From: Erythrobacter mangrovi
Lineage (GTDB): Bacteria; Pseudomonadota; Alphaproteobacteria; Sphingomonadales; Sphingomonadaceae
Length of the DNA: 64,000 nt
Reading direction: 5' to 3'
Assembly: GCF_013260645.1 (NCBI RefSeq)
Contig: NZ_CP053921.1
Coordinates: 62,001-126,000, forward strand
Position 1 is the first letter of the stretch. The number at the start of each line of letters is the position of its first letter. The position numbers were made by a program, and so were the translations under genes. Of the stretch, positions 50,518-59,751 are shown piece after piece. The notes beneath the pieces were generated by a model. It searched no databases. It saw only the letters and a list, made by a program, of their open reading frames with translations, and was not told where the DNA came from.

Positions 50518-53256
50518 CTAGAACTGTTTCCTGAGATCGATGCCGAGATAACGCCCGACCGGGTCGAGCCGGAGCGGATCGAAGGCGTCGGGGACATTGC
50601 CCTGCGCGTCGGTTACCCGGCGGCGCGTGTCGAAGACGTTGTCGACCACGAAGGCGACGCGGAAACCCTTCAGGAAGCCGCCGTCTTGCTTGAGGATCTG
50701 GCCCAGGTCGGCGAACAGGCGCACATCGAAGGTCGCGATGTCGCCATAGAACAGGTCGCTCGATCCAGGCAGGCCGCTGCCGCGCAGCACCGCCTTGCCC
50801 TGGTAGCGTCCCGACAGGCGCACACCGTAGCCGTTCCAGAACAGCCCGCCTTCGAGCGTCGAGGTGTGCTTGGGCACCACGCCGCCGCCGATCACTTCAC
50901 CGTCAAGCTGGTCGAACAAGGCCCCGCCCTGGGCCAGCTGGATCTCGTTCTCGAGGGCGATCGAGTGGTTGAAATTGATGAAATAGCGCCCCCGCCCGTC
51001 GCCGCCAGGGCCACGGCCGAAGGGCACGCCACCGGGCCCACCTCGCGCGCCACCGGCTCCACCGGCCGCAGGTGCGCCGCCGCCACCCGGTGCGCACATG
51101 CGGGCACGCATCTGCGAAAGCCGCTCCTGGTCGATTTCGCCATCCGGTCCCTTGAGCCGTTGGAGCATCTCAGGGGGGAGCTTGGCGGGATCGAAAGGCT
51201 CGGCGCACAGCGCGGTGCGCATGGCTTCGAACTGCTGGGCAGTCTGCTCGCTGCAGAAACGTTGCCGCAGCTCCATGACCTTGACCGGATCGGGTTGCCC
51301 ATCGGGTCCCACCAGGCGCGCGCGCATCTGCTCCGGCAGTTGCGACAGGTCGGGCATGGTACCCTCGGGCGCTGCGCAGACTTGTTGCCGCAGCTGCTGG
51401 AAGCGCGCCGGATCGAAACCGGGACCACGCCCCTGTCCACCGGTACCGCCCGGCCCGCGACTGACCTGGCCACCCCCTTCCGGTGCACGCGCCTTGCCCA
51501 CCGTGCCGCGCGTGCTGAGGCCAAAGGAGAGCGAGCGGCTGGAGGTCCGGTACAGCGTAACCGGGCGCAGATCGACCAACTGGAGATCACCGGTGCCGTC
51601 GCGGCTCACCCGGTCAGTGAAGGCACTCTCGAATGCCGCCGTATAGGACGGTGACGCCAGTGTGACGTCGCGCGAGCGGTTGACCGCGTAGTCGACCTGC
51701 AGGCGCGTATCCTTCCAGAACGGCAGTTCCCAATTGGCACCAAATTTCCAGTCGGACTGGGTCTCCGCGGTCAGGTTCGGGTTGCCGCCACTGACGACGG
51801 TGGCGAAGACCTCATTCCCGGTCGCGAAGTCGACCAGGGGCACGTTGAGCGTATCGACCCGCGGATTGCCGAGCGCTGAAATGCTGGGCGCGCTTTCGCG
51901 CCAGATGCGCGTGGCCTGCAGGTTGAGGCTGCCGAAGGGCGACCAGTTGAGTCCGGCGCTCCACCTGGTCAGCGAACCGAAATCCGAAAGATCCTCGATC
52001 CCGGCAGAGAAATTGGCACTCAAGGTACCGATGGCGCCCCAGGCGCCATCGCGTTCCGCAATCGGCACGATCAGATTGGCACCGGTACGCAGCCTTCGCC
52101 GGGTAATCGAGACCTCGCTGGCAGACCGCGTGTCGCTGCTTTCCAGCCGCTTCCATTCGAGTTCCACGTCGAACGTCGTCGTTACATCACCCGCAGGCAG
52201 TGCGAGCGGATAGCCAGTGAAGGTGGCCTTGTTCTCGATCGTGCGCGAACGCGATTCGGCCAGATCGAAACCTGTGTCGCCGCGGCGGTCGATCTCAGTA
52301 TCGGCATTGGCCAGCACCACATCGGTGGTCAGGCTGGCCTGCCAATCGCCGATCCGGCGATTGTAGGCGCCACCGAACGAGAGTGCGTCAGTCTTGGCGC
52401 GCCGCTGCAGCGTCGAAACGGTGCCGGCTATCGAACGCAGGCCGGAAAGCGCAGTGCCCTCGGTCCGTGTAGCCGTCCCGTTGAGGCTGAGCGAAGCGCC
52501 GCTTTCGATGAAGGCGCGCGCGTAGTTGACGGTGCCCGCTGCCGAATAGCTGTCCGCAACGAGGCTACGGAACGGAGCTTCGTCTGCAACCCCGGGAATG
52601 GTCGAAGGAACGACGAAGCCACGTTCGGCTTCGGTCAGGGCACTGGTGTCCTGCAGGTTGAGATTGAAGTTGAGCCGACCGCCATCGGCGATCTTGAGAT
52701 AGGTCGCCTCTTGCTGGTTGCGTGCATAGCCGCCGCTGTCAGGGGCTTCGAGCTCGAGTTCGGCGGTCAGTGCGGCAAAATCGTCCTTGAGGACGATATT
52801 GACCACGCGCTGGTCGGGATCGAACCCGAAGCGCTGAGCCACCTCTTCGGCGAAAACTTCCACCTTTGCAATCGCTTCAGGGGGGTAGGAGGATATCTCG
52901 CGAAAGCTCGAAACGCGGATACCGTTGACCAGGATCACTGGCCGCCCACCCCGCGATCCGCGGCCGCTCGAAGTCGCAGGCCCCAGCGCCTCGACGATGT
53001 CGGCGATCGAGCTACCGCCGAACGAGGCGATATCCTCGGCGTCATATTCCGCCACCGGCGGCTGGTCGACGATCAGCTGGCCGCGAATCCGCTCGCCGGA
53101 GACGATGATCGTGTTGGGATCATATGCCGATCCTTCCGCCTCGTCCTTGATCGGCGGCGCAGCCTGCCCGGTGTCCTGGGCTTGCGCCCCGGCACTCCAG
53201 GCAATGGCAATCAGCGATGCGGAAAAAATGGCAAGCGTTCTCAAGACGAAACCCAA
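50518..53256 (-). CDS. TonB-dependent receptor (outer-membrane beta-barrel) with a Gly/Cys-rich insertion
   Basis: 912 aa. Signal peptide MGFVLRTLAIFSASLIAIAW followed by SAGAQAQD, then a plug domain (RGGRPVILVNGIRVSSFREI) and a large barrel ending LGIDLRKQF with the terminal Phe typical for BAM. Between about residues 584 and 756 the barrel is interrupted by a Gly-rich linker, a helical segment with two similar motifs (LVGPDGQPDPVKVMELRQRF and LKGPDGEIDQERLSQMRARM) and four cysteines near 627, 668, 683 and 720, then another Gly-rich linker. Substrate unknown. No riboswitch or regulator adjacent. Confidence 0.92.
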   Translation of the reverse strand: MGFVLRTLAIFSASLIAIAWSAGAQAQDTGQAAPPIKDEAEGSAYDPNTIIVSGERIRGQLIVDQPPVAEYDAEDIASFGGSSIADIVEALGPATSSGRGSRGGRPVILVNGIRVSSFREISSYPPEAIAKVEVFAEEVAQRFGFDPDQRVVNIVLKDDFAALTAELELEAPDSGGYARNQQEATYLKIADGGRLNFNLNLQDTSALTEAERGFVVPSTIPGVADEAPFRSLVADSYSAAGTVNYARAFIESGASLSLNGTATRTEGTALSGLRSIAGTVSTLQRRAKTDALSFGGAYNRRIGDWQASLTTDVVLANADTEIDRRGDTGFDLAESRSRTIENKATFTGYPLALPAGDVTTTFDVELEWKRLESSDTRSASEVSITRRRLRTGANLIVPIAERDGAWGAIGTLSANFSAGIEDLSDFGSLTRWSAGLNWSPFGSLNLQATRIWRESAPSISALGNPRVDTLNVPLVDFATGNEVFATVVSGGNPNLTAETQSDWKFGANWELPFWKDTRLQVDYAVNRSRDVTLASPSYTAAFESAFTDRVSRDGTGDLQLVDLRPVTLYRTSSRSLSFGLSTRGTVGKARAPEGGGQVSRGPGGTGGQGRGPGFDPARFQQLRQQVCAAPEGTMPDLSQLPEQMRARLVGPDGQPDPVKVMELRQRFCSEQTAQQFEAMRTALCAEPFDPAKLPPEMLQRLKGPDGEIDQERLSQMRARMCAPGGGGAPAAGGAGGARGGPGGVPFGRGPGGDGRGRYFINFNHSIALENEIQLAQGGALFDQLDGEVIGGGVVPKHTSTLEGGLFWNGYGVRLSGRYQGKAVLRGSGLPGSSDLFYGDIATFDVRLFADLGQILKQDGGFLKGFRVAFVVDNVFDTRRRVTDAQGNVPDAFDPLRLDPVGRYLGIDLRKQF

Positions 53257-53467
53257 AAAGGAGGAAACCGCTTCACCCCACCGGCACGGTCATTGCGCAA
53301 TAGAATTCGCACGCACAAGGCCGGTTCCTGTATCGCTTTGTCGCTGGTCGATGAATGTAGCCTTTCCGTCGGGAAACGACCTTTCTTACCGAGGCTTCCC
53401 TTTTGGCGCGCCGCCCGCTAAAGGCCGCGGCCACGAATTCACCACATTTACTGGAACCTGAAACTGC

Positions 53468-53713
53468 ATGGCCAAAGAAGAACTCCTCGAAATGCGCGGC
53501 AAGGTAGTCGAGCTGCTGCCGAACGCGATGTTCCGGGTTGAGCTCGAAAACGGTCACGAAGTGCTCGGCCACACCGCCGGCAAGATGCGCAAGAACCGTA
53601 TCCGCGTGCTGGTGGGCGACGAGGTCCTGTGCGAACTGACCCCCTACGATTTGACCAAGGCGCGCATCACCTACCGCTTTATGCCCGGTCGCGGCGGCCC
53701 CGGCCCGCAGTAA
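53468..53713 (+). CDS. infA: Translation initiation factor IF-1
   Basis: 81 aa OB-fold. [59 protein letters not shown] and KARITYRF match IF-1, slightly longer than the usual 72 aa by a Gly/Pro tail. Binds the A site of the 30S subunit during initiation. It heads a line of tightly spaced genes (maf, RNase E/G, yacG, tRNA-Phe) and is divergent from the TonB receptor gene with a 211-bp gap. Confidence 0.97.
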   Translation: MAKEELLEMRGKVVELLPNAMFRVELENGHEVLGHTAGKMRKNRIRVLVGDEVLCELTPYDLTKARITYRFMPGRGGPGPQ

Positions 53714-53719
53714 GACCGC

Positions 53720-54295
53720 GTGGGCCAGCCCACACTCATCCTCGCGTCTGCAAGCCTGCGTCGCCGCGAAATGATCGCGCGGCTCGGGGTGACGCCGGAC
53801 GCGATCGTTCCTTCCGATATCGACGAGACTCCCCGGAAGGGCGAGTTGCCGCGCGACTATGCGCGGCGCATGGCGCGTGAGAAGGCCGAAGTGGCTGCGC
53901 CGTCTGACAGTTTCGTGCTGGCAGGCGACACGGTGGTCGCGGTCGGCCGCCGAATCCTGCCCAAGGCAGAAGACGAGGCGACCGCGCGCGAGTGCCTCGA
54001 CCTGATTTCGGGCCGTCGGCATCGGGTGCTATCGGCCATCGCCCTGCGTGCACCCGATGGTACGATCCGCGAACGGCTGAGCGAGACCATTGTCATCTTC
54101 AAGCGCCTGTCGACCGAAGAGATCGAGGCCTATCTCGCCAGCGGCGAATGGCACGACAAGGCCGGCGGCTACGGTATCCAGGGTGCGGCCGAGGGCCTGA
54201 TCCGGCGGATCGACGGCAGCCATTCGGGCGTGGTCGGCCTGCCACTCTACGAGACCCGCGCGCTGCTCAAGGCCGCGGGCTTCGCCATTGGCTGA
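53720..54295 (+). CDS. maf: Maf-like nucleotide pyrophosphatase
   Basis: 191 aa. LILASASLRRREMIARLGVT, SDIDETPRKGELPRDYARRM, VLAGDTVVAVGRRILPKAED and KAGGYGIQGAAEGLIRRIDG are the Maf signatures; the family hydrolyses modified or canonical NTPs and affects cell division. The start is GTG 53720, 6 bp after infA. Its 3' end overlaps the RNase E/G gene by 8 bp. Confidence 0.95.
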   Translation: MGQPTLILASASLRRREMIARLGVTPDAIVPSDIDETPRKGELPRDYARRMAREKAEVAAPSDSFVLAGDTVVAVGRRILPKAEDEATARECLDLISGRRHRVLSAIALRAPDGTIRERLSETIVIFKRLSTEEIEAYLASGEWHDKAGGYGIQGAAEGLIRRIDGSHSGVVGLPLYETRALLKAAGFAIG

Positions 54296-55250
54296 GTGGG
54301 TCGTCGAACACGGGATCGGCGAGCAGCGAGCGTTGCTGCTCGATGGCGATAGGGTACTGGCTGCAAAACTGCGTTGGCCCGGGGAACTACATGCCGGGCA
54401 GCCGGTCAAGCTGACGCTGTACTCCAAGCCGACCGGGGCCAGTCGCGGGGTCGCCCGCGATGCCGGAGGCACCGAGGTCCTGGTGGACAAGCTACCCGCT
54501 GGACTGTCGGAAGGTATGAGCTTCGATGCCGTGATCACCCGCGCTGCCATCGCCGAAACCGGGCGACTCAAGCGCCCTCAGGCACGCCATGCATCTGCAG
54601 GCACCGCGACGCCCGATGGGTCAGCAGACATTTTCGAACGCGGCAACACGCTGCGCCGGTTCGCTCCCGGCCTCTGGGAAGAGGTTTGGGATGCGGCTGC
54701 ATCGGGCGAAGTATCGTTTCCCGGTGGCTCACTGCTGTTCAGCGTGACCCCGGCAATGACGGTGGTCGATATCGACGGCGACCTGCCCTCCCGCGAACTG
54801 GCGCTGGCAGCCGTACCCGCGCTCGCCCGCGCGTTGCCGATGTTCGACCTTGGCGGGTCGATCGGGATCGATTTCCCGACACTCGAGGCCAAGGCAGACC
54901 GCAAGGCAGTCGATTCCGCGCTCGAAGACGCATTCGCCGACTGGCCGCATGAGCGTACGGCCATGAACGGCTTCGGTTTCGTGCATATCGTGGCACGGCT
55001 GGACGGCCCGTCGCTCCTCCATCGCTTCGCCTCTTCGCGGGTTGGCATGGCCGCGCGAATGGCGCTGCGTCGCGCGGAAATGGTCGAAGGACCCGGTGCG
55101 ACGTTGCTCTCCGTACATCCCGCGCTCAAGGCAAAGCTCACGCCAGAGTGGTTTGCGGAGCTAGAACGCCGCACCGGTCGACCCACGCGCGTCGAAACCA
55201 ATCCCGGACTTGCGATCGAAGCGGCGCAGGCCCAGAGCGTGCCGCTATGA
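54288..55250 (+). CDS. Ribonuclease E/G family protein, minimal form
   Basis: 320 aa, far shorter than RNase E or G. The catalytic region is kept: VVDIDGDLPSRELALAAVPA and FDLGGSIGIDFPTLEAKADR hold the two Asp residues that coordinate Mg2+ in RNase E (Asp303 and Asp346 there). The CPxCxGxG zinc link is missing and the N-terminal S1 domain is reduced. It starts at TTG 54288 inside the maf stop region. Followed directly by yacG, a small zinc protein with a CPxC motif. Confidence 0.85.
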   Translation: MAEWVVEHGIGEQRALLLDGDRVLAAKLRWPGELHAGQPVKLTLYSKPTGASRGVARDAGGTEVLVDKLPAGLSEGMSFDAVITRAAIAETGRLKRPQARHASAGTATPDGSADIFERGNTLRRFAPGLWEEVWDAAASGEVSFPGGSLLFSVTPAMTVVDIDGDLPSRELALAAVPALARALPMFDLGGSIGIDFPTLEAKADRKAVDSALEDAFADWPHERTAMNGFGFVHIVARLDGPSLLHRFASSRVGMAARMALRRAEMVEGPGATLLSVHPALKAKLTPEWFAELERRTGRPTRVETNPGLAIEAAQAQSVPL

Positions 55251-55432
55251 GCACGACCAAACCCTGCCCCATTTGTAGGAAACCCCGCAGCGCCGAGTTC
55301 GCGCCCTTCTGCTCGCCCCGCTGCCGGGATCGCGACCTGGCGCAATGGTTCGGCGATGGCTACGCCGTGCCCGGCCGCCCCGCGCAGCCGGAGGAAATTG
55401 CCCGCGAGGTACTGCGGGGCGAGGACGACTGA
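55247..55432 (+). CDS. yacG: DNA gyrase inhibitor YacG
   Basis: 61 aa zinc-ribbon protein: KPCPICRKPRSAEFAPFCSP followed by RCRDRDLAQWF gives the CxxC...CxxxC four-cysteine site of YacG. In E. coli it binds GyrB and inhibits gyrase. ATG 55247 overlaps the RNase stop (ATGA). The short acidic tail REVLRGEDD follows. Confidence 0.94.
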   Translation: MSTTKPCPICRKPRSAEFAPFCSPRCRDRDLAQWFGDGYAVPGRPAQPEEIAREVLRGEDD

Positions 55433-55521
55433 ATTACCCCCTTGCCAAGCGCGCAGGCCTTCGCCATAGGCGCGCACTCATTGCTCGCGGGGCTCTTGCA
55501 GCCCCTTCGCCGAAGCAGTGT

Positions 55522-55596
55522 GCCCGGGTAGCTCAGTGGTAGAGCAGACGACTGAAAATCGTCGTGTCGGTGGTTCGACTCCGCCCCTGGGCACCA
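55522..55596 (+). tRNA. tRNA-Phe (anticodon GAA)
   Basis: 75 nt including an encoded CCA (55594-55596). Acceptor GCCCGGG pairs with CCTGGGC, D-arm GCTCAGTGGTAGAGC, anticodon stem GACGA/TCGTC around loop CTGAAAA (anticodon GAA), T-arm with GGTTCGACTCC. All four arms fold. It lies 89 bp after yacG and is 5 bp from the stop of the convergent HprK-like gene. Confidence 0.97.
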
Positions 55597-55601
55597 CTTC
55601 G

Positions 55602-56498
55602 CTACCCGAGCGATAGCCCTTCCCAGACCAGCCTGACCGCGCTGTCCAGCACAGCAAGATCGCGCGGTCGCGTGAGCCTGAACACCGGCACCTGTGCCAC
55701 CACCCGCGCCGCGAGCGCGCCTTGCTCGCCCCACAGGCCCATCGCCTCGAGCGCATCGGGCCGGTAGATTGTGCCCGCCAGCACAGCCTTGAGCGCCTCG
55801 CCGCCGATGAGCGGCTCGAGGGCCAGCGTCTCGCCGGTCGCCAGCACCACGATTGCAGCGAGTGGCAATGGGTCGTCGCCCGCATGGTGCGATGGTACCG
55901 AACAGTGGAACTTGTCCTCGCGCATCCAGTCGCGCTCCGTCACGCGATCGCGCCAACCAAGCTGGTCGATCGCTTGGCTCCACAGCTTGATCCGCGCGCT
56001 CGACGGGTGGAGCAGTGCGGCGCCCCCGCCCAGCTCGACCCGGCTGAGATCGTCGGCAACCAGGGCTGCGCCACTCGCGATTGCGGCAGCGGCCATGGTG
56101 CTCTTTCCCTCGCCCGAATCGCCACAGAACAGCACTGCGCGCCCGCCGCGTTCCACTGCGCTGCCGTGCCACATGGCATGGCCCCGTTGGTAGCCGAGCA
56201 GGCCCCATGCGCTGCCCAGCGTAAACAAGCGCAACTCGCGCGGATCGGCGGCGAGGCTGGGATAGAGCGTCATTACGCATCCGCGCTCGAGCTTCCATCC
56301 GCCGACGCCCTCGACCGCGAAGCTTACCGTATCACCGTGTGCGAAGATTGCGCCATTCGCCGGGAAATCGGGCATGTGCCCCTCCGATAGGACGATAGTC
56401 ACATCGGGCTCGTCTGCATCGCCACCTGCAAAGGCGGCCCATTCGGGCAGCTCGATCTCTGACGCGACCGATAGGCCTGAATGGAAATAGCGGTGCAT
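55602..56498 (-). CDS. HPr kinase-like serine kinase domain protein
   Basis: 298 aa. VLFCGDSGEGKSTMAAAAIA is a Walker A (GDSGEGKS) of the HprK C-terminal type, with ALVADDLSRVELGGGAALLH as the following Asp motif and HPSSARIKLWSQA further on. It has no HPr-binding N-terminal domain; this layout is found in HprK-related proteins of lasso-peptide, PqqD-type and unknown sphingomonad clusters. No precursor peptide, cyclase, HPr or PTS gene is adjacent. ATG 56498 fits MHRYFHSGLSV; the frame runs further upstream but overlaps the antiporter gene. Confidence 0.85.
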   Translation of the reverse strand: MHRYFHSGLSVASEIELPEWAAFAGGDADEPDVTIVLSEGHMPDFPANGAIFAHGDTVSFAVEGVGGWKLERGCVMTLYPSLAADPRELRLFTLGSAWGLLGYQRGHAMWHGSAVERGGRAVLFCGDSGEGKSTMAAAAIASGAALVADDLSRVELGGGAALLHPSSARIKLWSQAIDQLGWRDRVTERDWMREDKFHCSVPSHHAGDDPLPLAAIVVLATGETLALEPLIGGEALKAVLAGTIYRPDALEAMGLWGEQGALAARVVAQVPVFRLTRPRDLAVLDSAVRLVWEGLSLG

Positions 56499-56573
56499 GC
56501 GGGGCAATGTTGCCCGGGCATCCGGGGCCGCGCAAGCTTCACCTGCCGCGTCGCACAGGCTACGCCACCTGCC

Positions 56574-57881
56574 ATGCACGAAACCGCTTCCGACGCGCTC
56601 TCCGCTTTCGACATGGCCGCCTTGCTGGTGGTCGCCTCGGCTCTCCTCGGCTGGTTCAACCATCATTTCATCAAGCTGCCGCATGTGATCGGGCTGACGG
56701 TGATGGGCGCCTTGGCCGCTATCGGGCTGATGGCCACCAATGCCTTCATCCCCGGCGTCACGCTCGACGATTGGGTGACGAACCTGCTGGCAGAGCTCAA
56801 TTTCACCGAGACGCTGCTGCAGGGGATGCTCAGCTTCCTGCTCTTCGCCGGCGCGCTGCATGTCGATCTCGACCGGCTGAAGGTAGCGTGGTTGCCGGTG
56901 CTGATGCTCTCCACCGTCGGGGTCATCGTCTCGACCATACTGGTCGGCTTCGCGGCCTGGGGTGCAGGGCTGGCGCTGGGACTGCCGATCGCCCCGATCT
57001 GGTACTTTGTCTTCGGCGCATTGATCTCGCCCACCGATCCGGTCTCGGTGCTCGGCGTGCTGCGCGAGGAAGCCGTTCCCCTGTCGCTGCAAAGCGCGGT
57101 CGCGGGCGAAAGCCTGTTCAACGACGGCGTGGGCATCGTGGTCTTTTCGATCCTGCTCGGTGCGGCGCTGACCGGGGCGGATTTCTCGCTGACCGAAGGC
57201 GCGCGACTGTTCGCGCTGGAGGCCGGCGGCGGCGTACTGGTCGGGCTGGTTTTCGGCTGGGTCGGCTATCACGCGCTCGCCAGCATGGACGAATATACGC
57301 TGGAGGTGCTGATCACGCTCGCCATCGTTATGGGCGGCTATGCGCTGTGTTCGAGCTTGCATGTCTCGGGTCCGCTGGCGATGGCGGTCGCCGGCCTGCT
57401 GATCGGCAACCAGGGGGTTACCTTTGCGATGAGCGATGTGACCCGCGACTATGTCCTCAAGTTCTGGGAGCTGGTCGACGAGTTACTCAATTCCGTCCTG
57501 TTCCTGCTGATCGGGCTGGAGATGATCGCGCTGGCGCCGGGCATCGACGACCTGTTGTTCGGGCTCGCCGCAATCCCGCTGACCCTGGCTGCGCGCGCCA
57601 TCTCGGTCGCCTTGTCGACCAAGGCCATCCCGGCGACGCGGCTGTCGGAAAAAGGCGCGGGGCGCGTGCTGGTCTGGGGCGGCCTGCGCGGCGGCATATC
57701 GATCGCGCTGGTGCTCTCACTTCCGCCCGGCGAAACCCGCGAACTGATCCTTGCCGCAACCTTTGCCGCGGTGCTGTTCAGCGTGCTGGTCCAGCGCGCC
57801 ACGCTGGGGCGGCTGATTGCCAAGCTGAAGGACGATCATGCTCCCGCGGTAGAGGACACGCCGTCGCGCGCCGTGCACTAG
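56574..57881 (+). CDS. Na+/H+ antiporter, CPA1 family
   Basis: 435 aa, about 12 membrane helices. FGALISPTDPVSVLGVLREE and AVAGESLFNDGVGIVVFSIL are the TDPV and GESLFND motifs that bind the transported ion in NhaP-type CPA1 antiporters; RVLVWGGLRGGISIALVLSL is a conserved late helix. Exchanges Na+ or K+ for H+. ATG 56574 begins MHETASDALSAFD. The stop shares a CTAG with the convergent bioA gene (overlap 57878-57881). Confidence 0.92.
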   Translation: MHETASDALSAFDMAALLVVASALLGWFNHHFIKLPHVIGLTVMGALAAIGLMATNAFIPGVTLDDWVTNLLAELNFTETLLQGMLSFLLFAGALHVDLDRLKVAWLPVLMLSTVGVIVSTILVGFAAWGAGLALGLPIAPIWYFVFGALISPTDPVSVLGVLREEAVPLSLQSAVAGESLFNDGVGIVVFSILLGAALTGADFSLTEGARLFALEAGGGVLVGLVFGWVGYHALASMDEYTLEVLITLAIVMGGYALCSSLHVSGPLAMAVAGLLIGNQGVTFAMSDVTRDYVLKFWELVDELLNSVLFLLIGLEMIALAPGIDDLLFGLAAIPLTLAARAISVALSTKAIPATRLSEKGAGRVLVWGGLRGGISIALVLSLPPGETRELILAATFAAVLFSVLVQRATLGRLIAKLKDDHAPAVEDTPSRAVH

Positions 57882-59134
57882 GCCTCGGCCAGGTCATCCG
57901 CGGCCTCGCCGATCGCGCCCCATATTTGCGCCAAGTCGCTGTCGTCGATACAAAAGGGCGGCATCACATAGACGGTATTGCCCAGTGGGCGCAGCAGCAG
58001 GTCCCTCTCGCGAAACCGCCTGAGCAGGCGCGGACCGAGGTCGGACAGATAGGCGCCTTCCGCACTGCCCAGTTCCAGCGCAGCGATCGTCCCGCATTGC
58101 CGTGCGTTGCGGACTGCGCGGTGGTTGGACAATGCCGCGAGATGCGCCTGTTGCCGCTCCGCGAGCGAGGCAATCCGTTCGCGCACCGGTTCTTCCCGCC
58201 AGATCGCCAGGTTCGCCGCGGCGGCTGCGCAGGCGAGCGGGTTGGCAGTATAGCTCGACGAGTGGAAGAAGGTCTTCGAGCGGTCCCGCGAGAAGTGCGA
58301 TTCCCAGATCGCCTCGCTCGCCATCGTCACCGCCAGGGGCAAGGAGCCGCCAGTCAAGCCTTTGGAAAGACAGAGGATATCCGGCACCACGCCCGCGTGC
58401 TCGCAGGCCAGAAGCGTTCCCGTCCGCCCCCAGGCAGTCATGACCTCATCGGCAATCAACAGCACGCCATACTTGGCGCATATGGCGTGCATCTGGGCGA
58501 GGATGTGGGCCGGATACATCAGCATCCCGCCCGCGCCGAGAACCAGCGGCTCGACGATGAAGGCCGCCGCACCCTTGCGGCATTCCGCTTCCAGCGCATC
58601 GAAGGTCGCCTGCGGGTCCTCACCCGGAAAGGGAATACGCCCGACGTCGAACAGCAACGGGGCATAGGCGGCATTGAAGACGCCGCGCGCGCCGACCGAC
58701 ATCGCCCCGATCGTGTCGCCGTGATAGGAATGTTCCATCACCACCAGCCGGTGGCGCGGCTCGCCGCGATTGGCAAAATGGCCGAGCGCCATCTTCAGCG
58801 CCACCTCAACCGAGGTCGATCCGCTGTCGGAGAAGAACACCCGGGTCAGCTCGTCGGGCATGATCCTGCACAGCTCGGCGGCGACCTCTTCCGCGGGTTG
58901 ATGTGTCCAGCCGGCGAAAATCATCTGGTCTAACCGTTCGGCCTGTTCGCACACCGCGGACATGATGCGCGGATGGCAGTGACCGTGCGTGGTCACCCAC
59001 CAGCTCGAGATAGCGTCGATCACCCGGCATCCATCGGCGGTGTACAGCGCAGCACCTTCGGCTCGGGTGACCAGCGGGACCGGCTCGCCCAGCCCGTGCT
59101 GGGTGAAGGGATGCCAGACGGGGGAGTTGTTCAT
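57878..59134 (-). CDS. bioA: Adenosylmethionine-8-amino-7-oxononanoate aminotransferase
   Basis: 418 aa PLP enzyme. HPFTQH near the N-terminus, [47 protein letters not shown] and the PLP lysine in [19 protein letters not shown] are diagnostic for BioA, which uses S-adenosylmethionine as amino donor to make 7,8-diaminopelargonate. Third gene of bioF-bioD-bioA on the minus strand; overlaps bioD by 4 bp. Confidence 0.97.
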   Translation of the reverse strand: MNNSPVWHPFTQHGLGEPVPLVTRAEGAALYTADGCRVIDAISSWWVTTHGHCHPRIMSAVCEQAERLDQMIFAGWTHQPAEEVAAELCRIMPDELTRVFFSDSGSTSVEVALKMALGHFANRGEPRHRLVVMEHSYHGDTIGAMSVGARGVFNAAYAPLLFDVGRIPFPGEDPQATFDALEAECRKGAAAFIVEPLVLGAGGMLMYPAHILAQMHAICAKYGVLLIADEVMTAWGRTGTLLACEHAGVVPDILCLSKGLTGGSLPLAVTMASEAIWESHFSRDRSKTFFHSSSYTANPLACAAAAANLAIWREEPVRERIASLAERQQAHLAALSNHRAVRNARQCGTIAALELGSAEGAYLSDLGPRLLRRFRERDLLLRPLGNTVYVMPPFCIDDSDLAQIWGAIGEAADDLAEA

Positions 59135-59751
59135 GCGAAATCACCCAGGTCGAAGCCATCGGCGAACGCCTTCGCCAGCGTGTTGGCATTCAGCTCGGGC
59201 AGCCACGGCAGGCGCCCCAGCCGCCGCACCTGACCCAGGCGCGCAATCGTCGCTTCGCTGTCCTCCACCGCATCGCCGATGAAGGCCACGCCGTGCACCT
59301 TGCACCCGCGCGCGCGCAGCACCTCGATCGTCATCAGCGAATGGTTGATCGTGCCCAACCCGGTCCGCGCGACAACGATCACCGGCAGGCCCCAGAGGGC
59401 AAAGAGGTCGGCGTAGAGCAAGTCTCCACCCAGCGGGACCAGCGCGCCCCCTGCCCCTTCCGCCACCAACGGACGCTGCGGCGGCAGCGCCAGCCGGGAG
59501 GAGGCGATTGTCACTCCGTCAATCTCGGCGGCACGATGCGGCGAACAGGGCGTGGCAAAGCGATAGGCTTCGGGCAAGATGTGATCCGCGGGCAGGCCTG
59601 AAAGGCGAGCGACGCTCGCCGCGTCGGTTCCCTCCTCCAGCCCGGCCTGGACCGGCTTCCAGTACCAGCCTCGCAGCGCCCCGGCCAATGCGGCGGCGAA
59701 AATGGTCTTGCCGACGTCGGTATCGGTCCCAGTGACGACGAAACCGGTCAT
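59131..59751 (-). CDS. bioD: Dethiobiotin synthetase
   Basis: 206 aa. [20 protein letters not shown] is the P-loop variant of Bio[36 protein letters not shown] and [20 protein letters not shown] are the other conserved blocks. Closes the ureido ring of biotin precursor using ATP and CO2. Overlaps bioF by 4 bp upstream and bioA by 4 bp downstream. Confidence 0.96.
   Translation of the reverse strand: MTGFVVTGTDTDVGKTIFAAALAGALRGWYWKPVQAGLEEGTDAASVARLSGLPADHILPEAYRFATPCSPHRAAEIDGVTIASSRLALPPQRPLVAEGAGGALVPLGGDLLYADLFALWGLPVIVVARTGLGTINHSLMTIEVLRARGCKVHGVAFIGDAVEDSEATIARLGQVRRLGRLPWLPELNANTLAKAFADGFDLGDFA

Noticed and set aside
50980-51500. True EF-hand calcium loops in the TonB receptor insertion
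   Set aside because: The central DG and following Ile/Asp fit, but the first Asp and last Glu ligands are missing in both motifs.
55522-55596. tRNA-Phe as an integration site
   Set aside because: No second copy of the tRNA 3' end and no integrase are visible downstream.
56507-58933. 808-codon plus-strand frame spanning the antiporter and bioA
   Set aside because: It crosses two well-supported genes in a different frame and is Arg/Gly rich with no domain.
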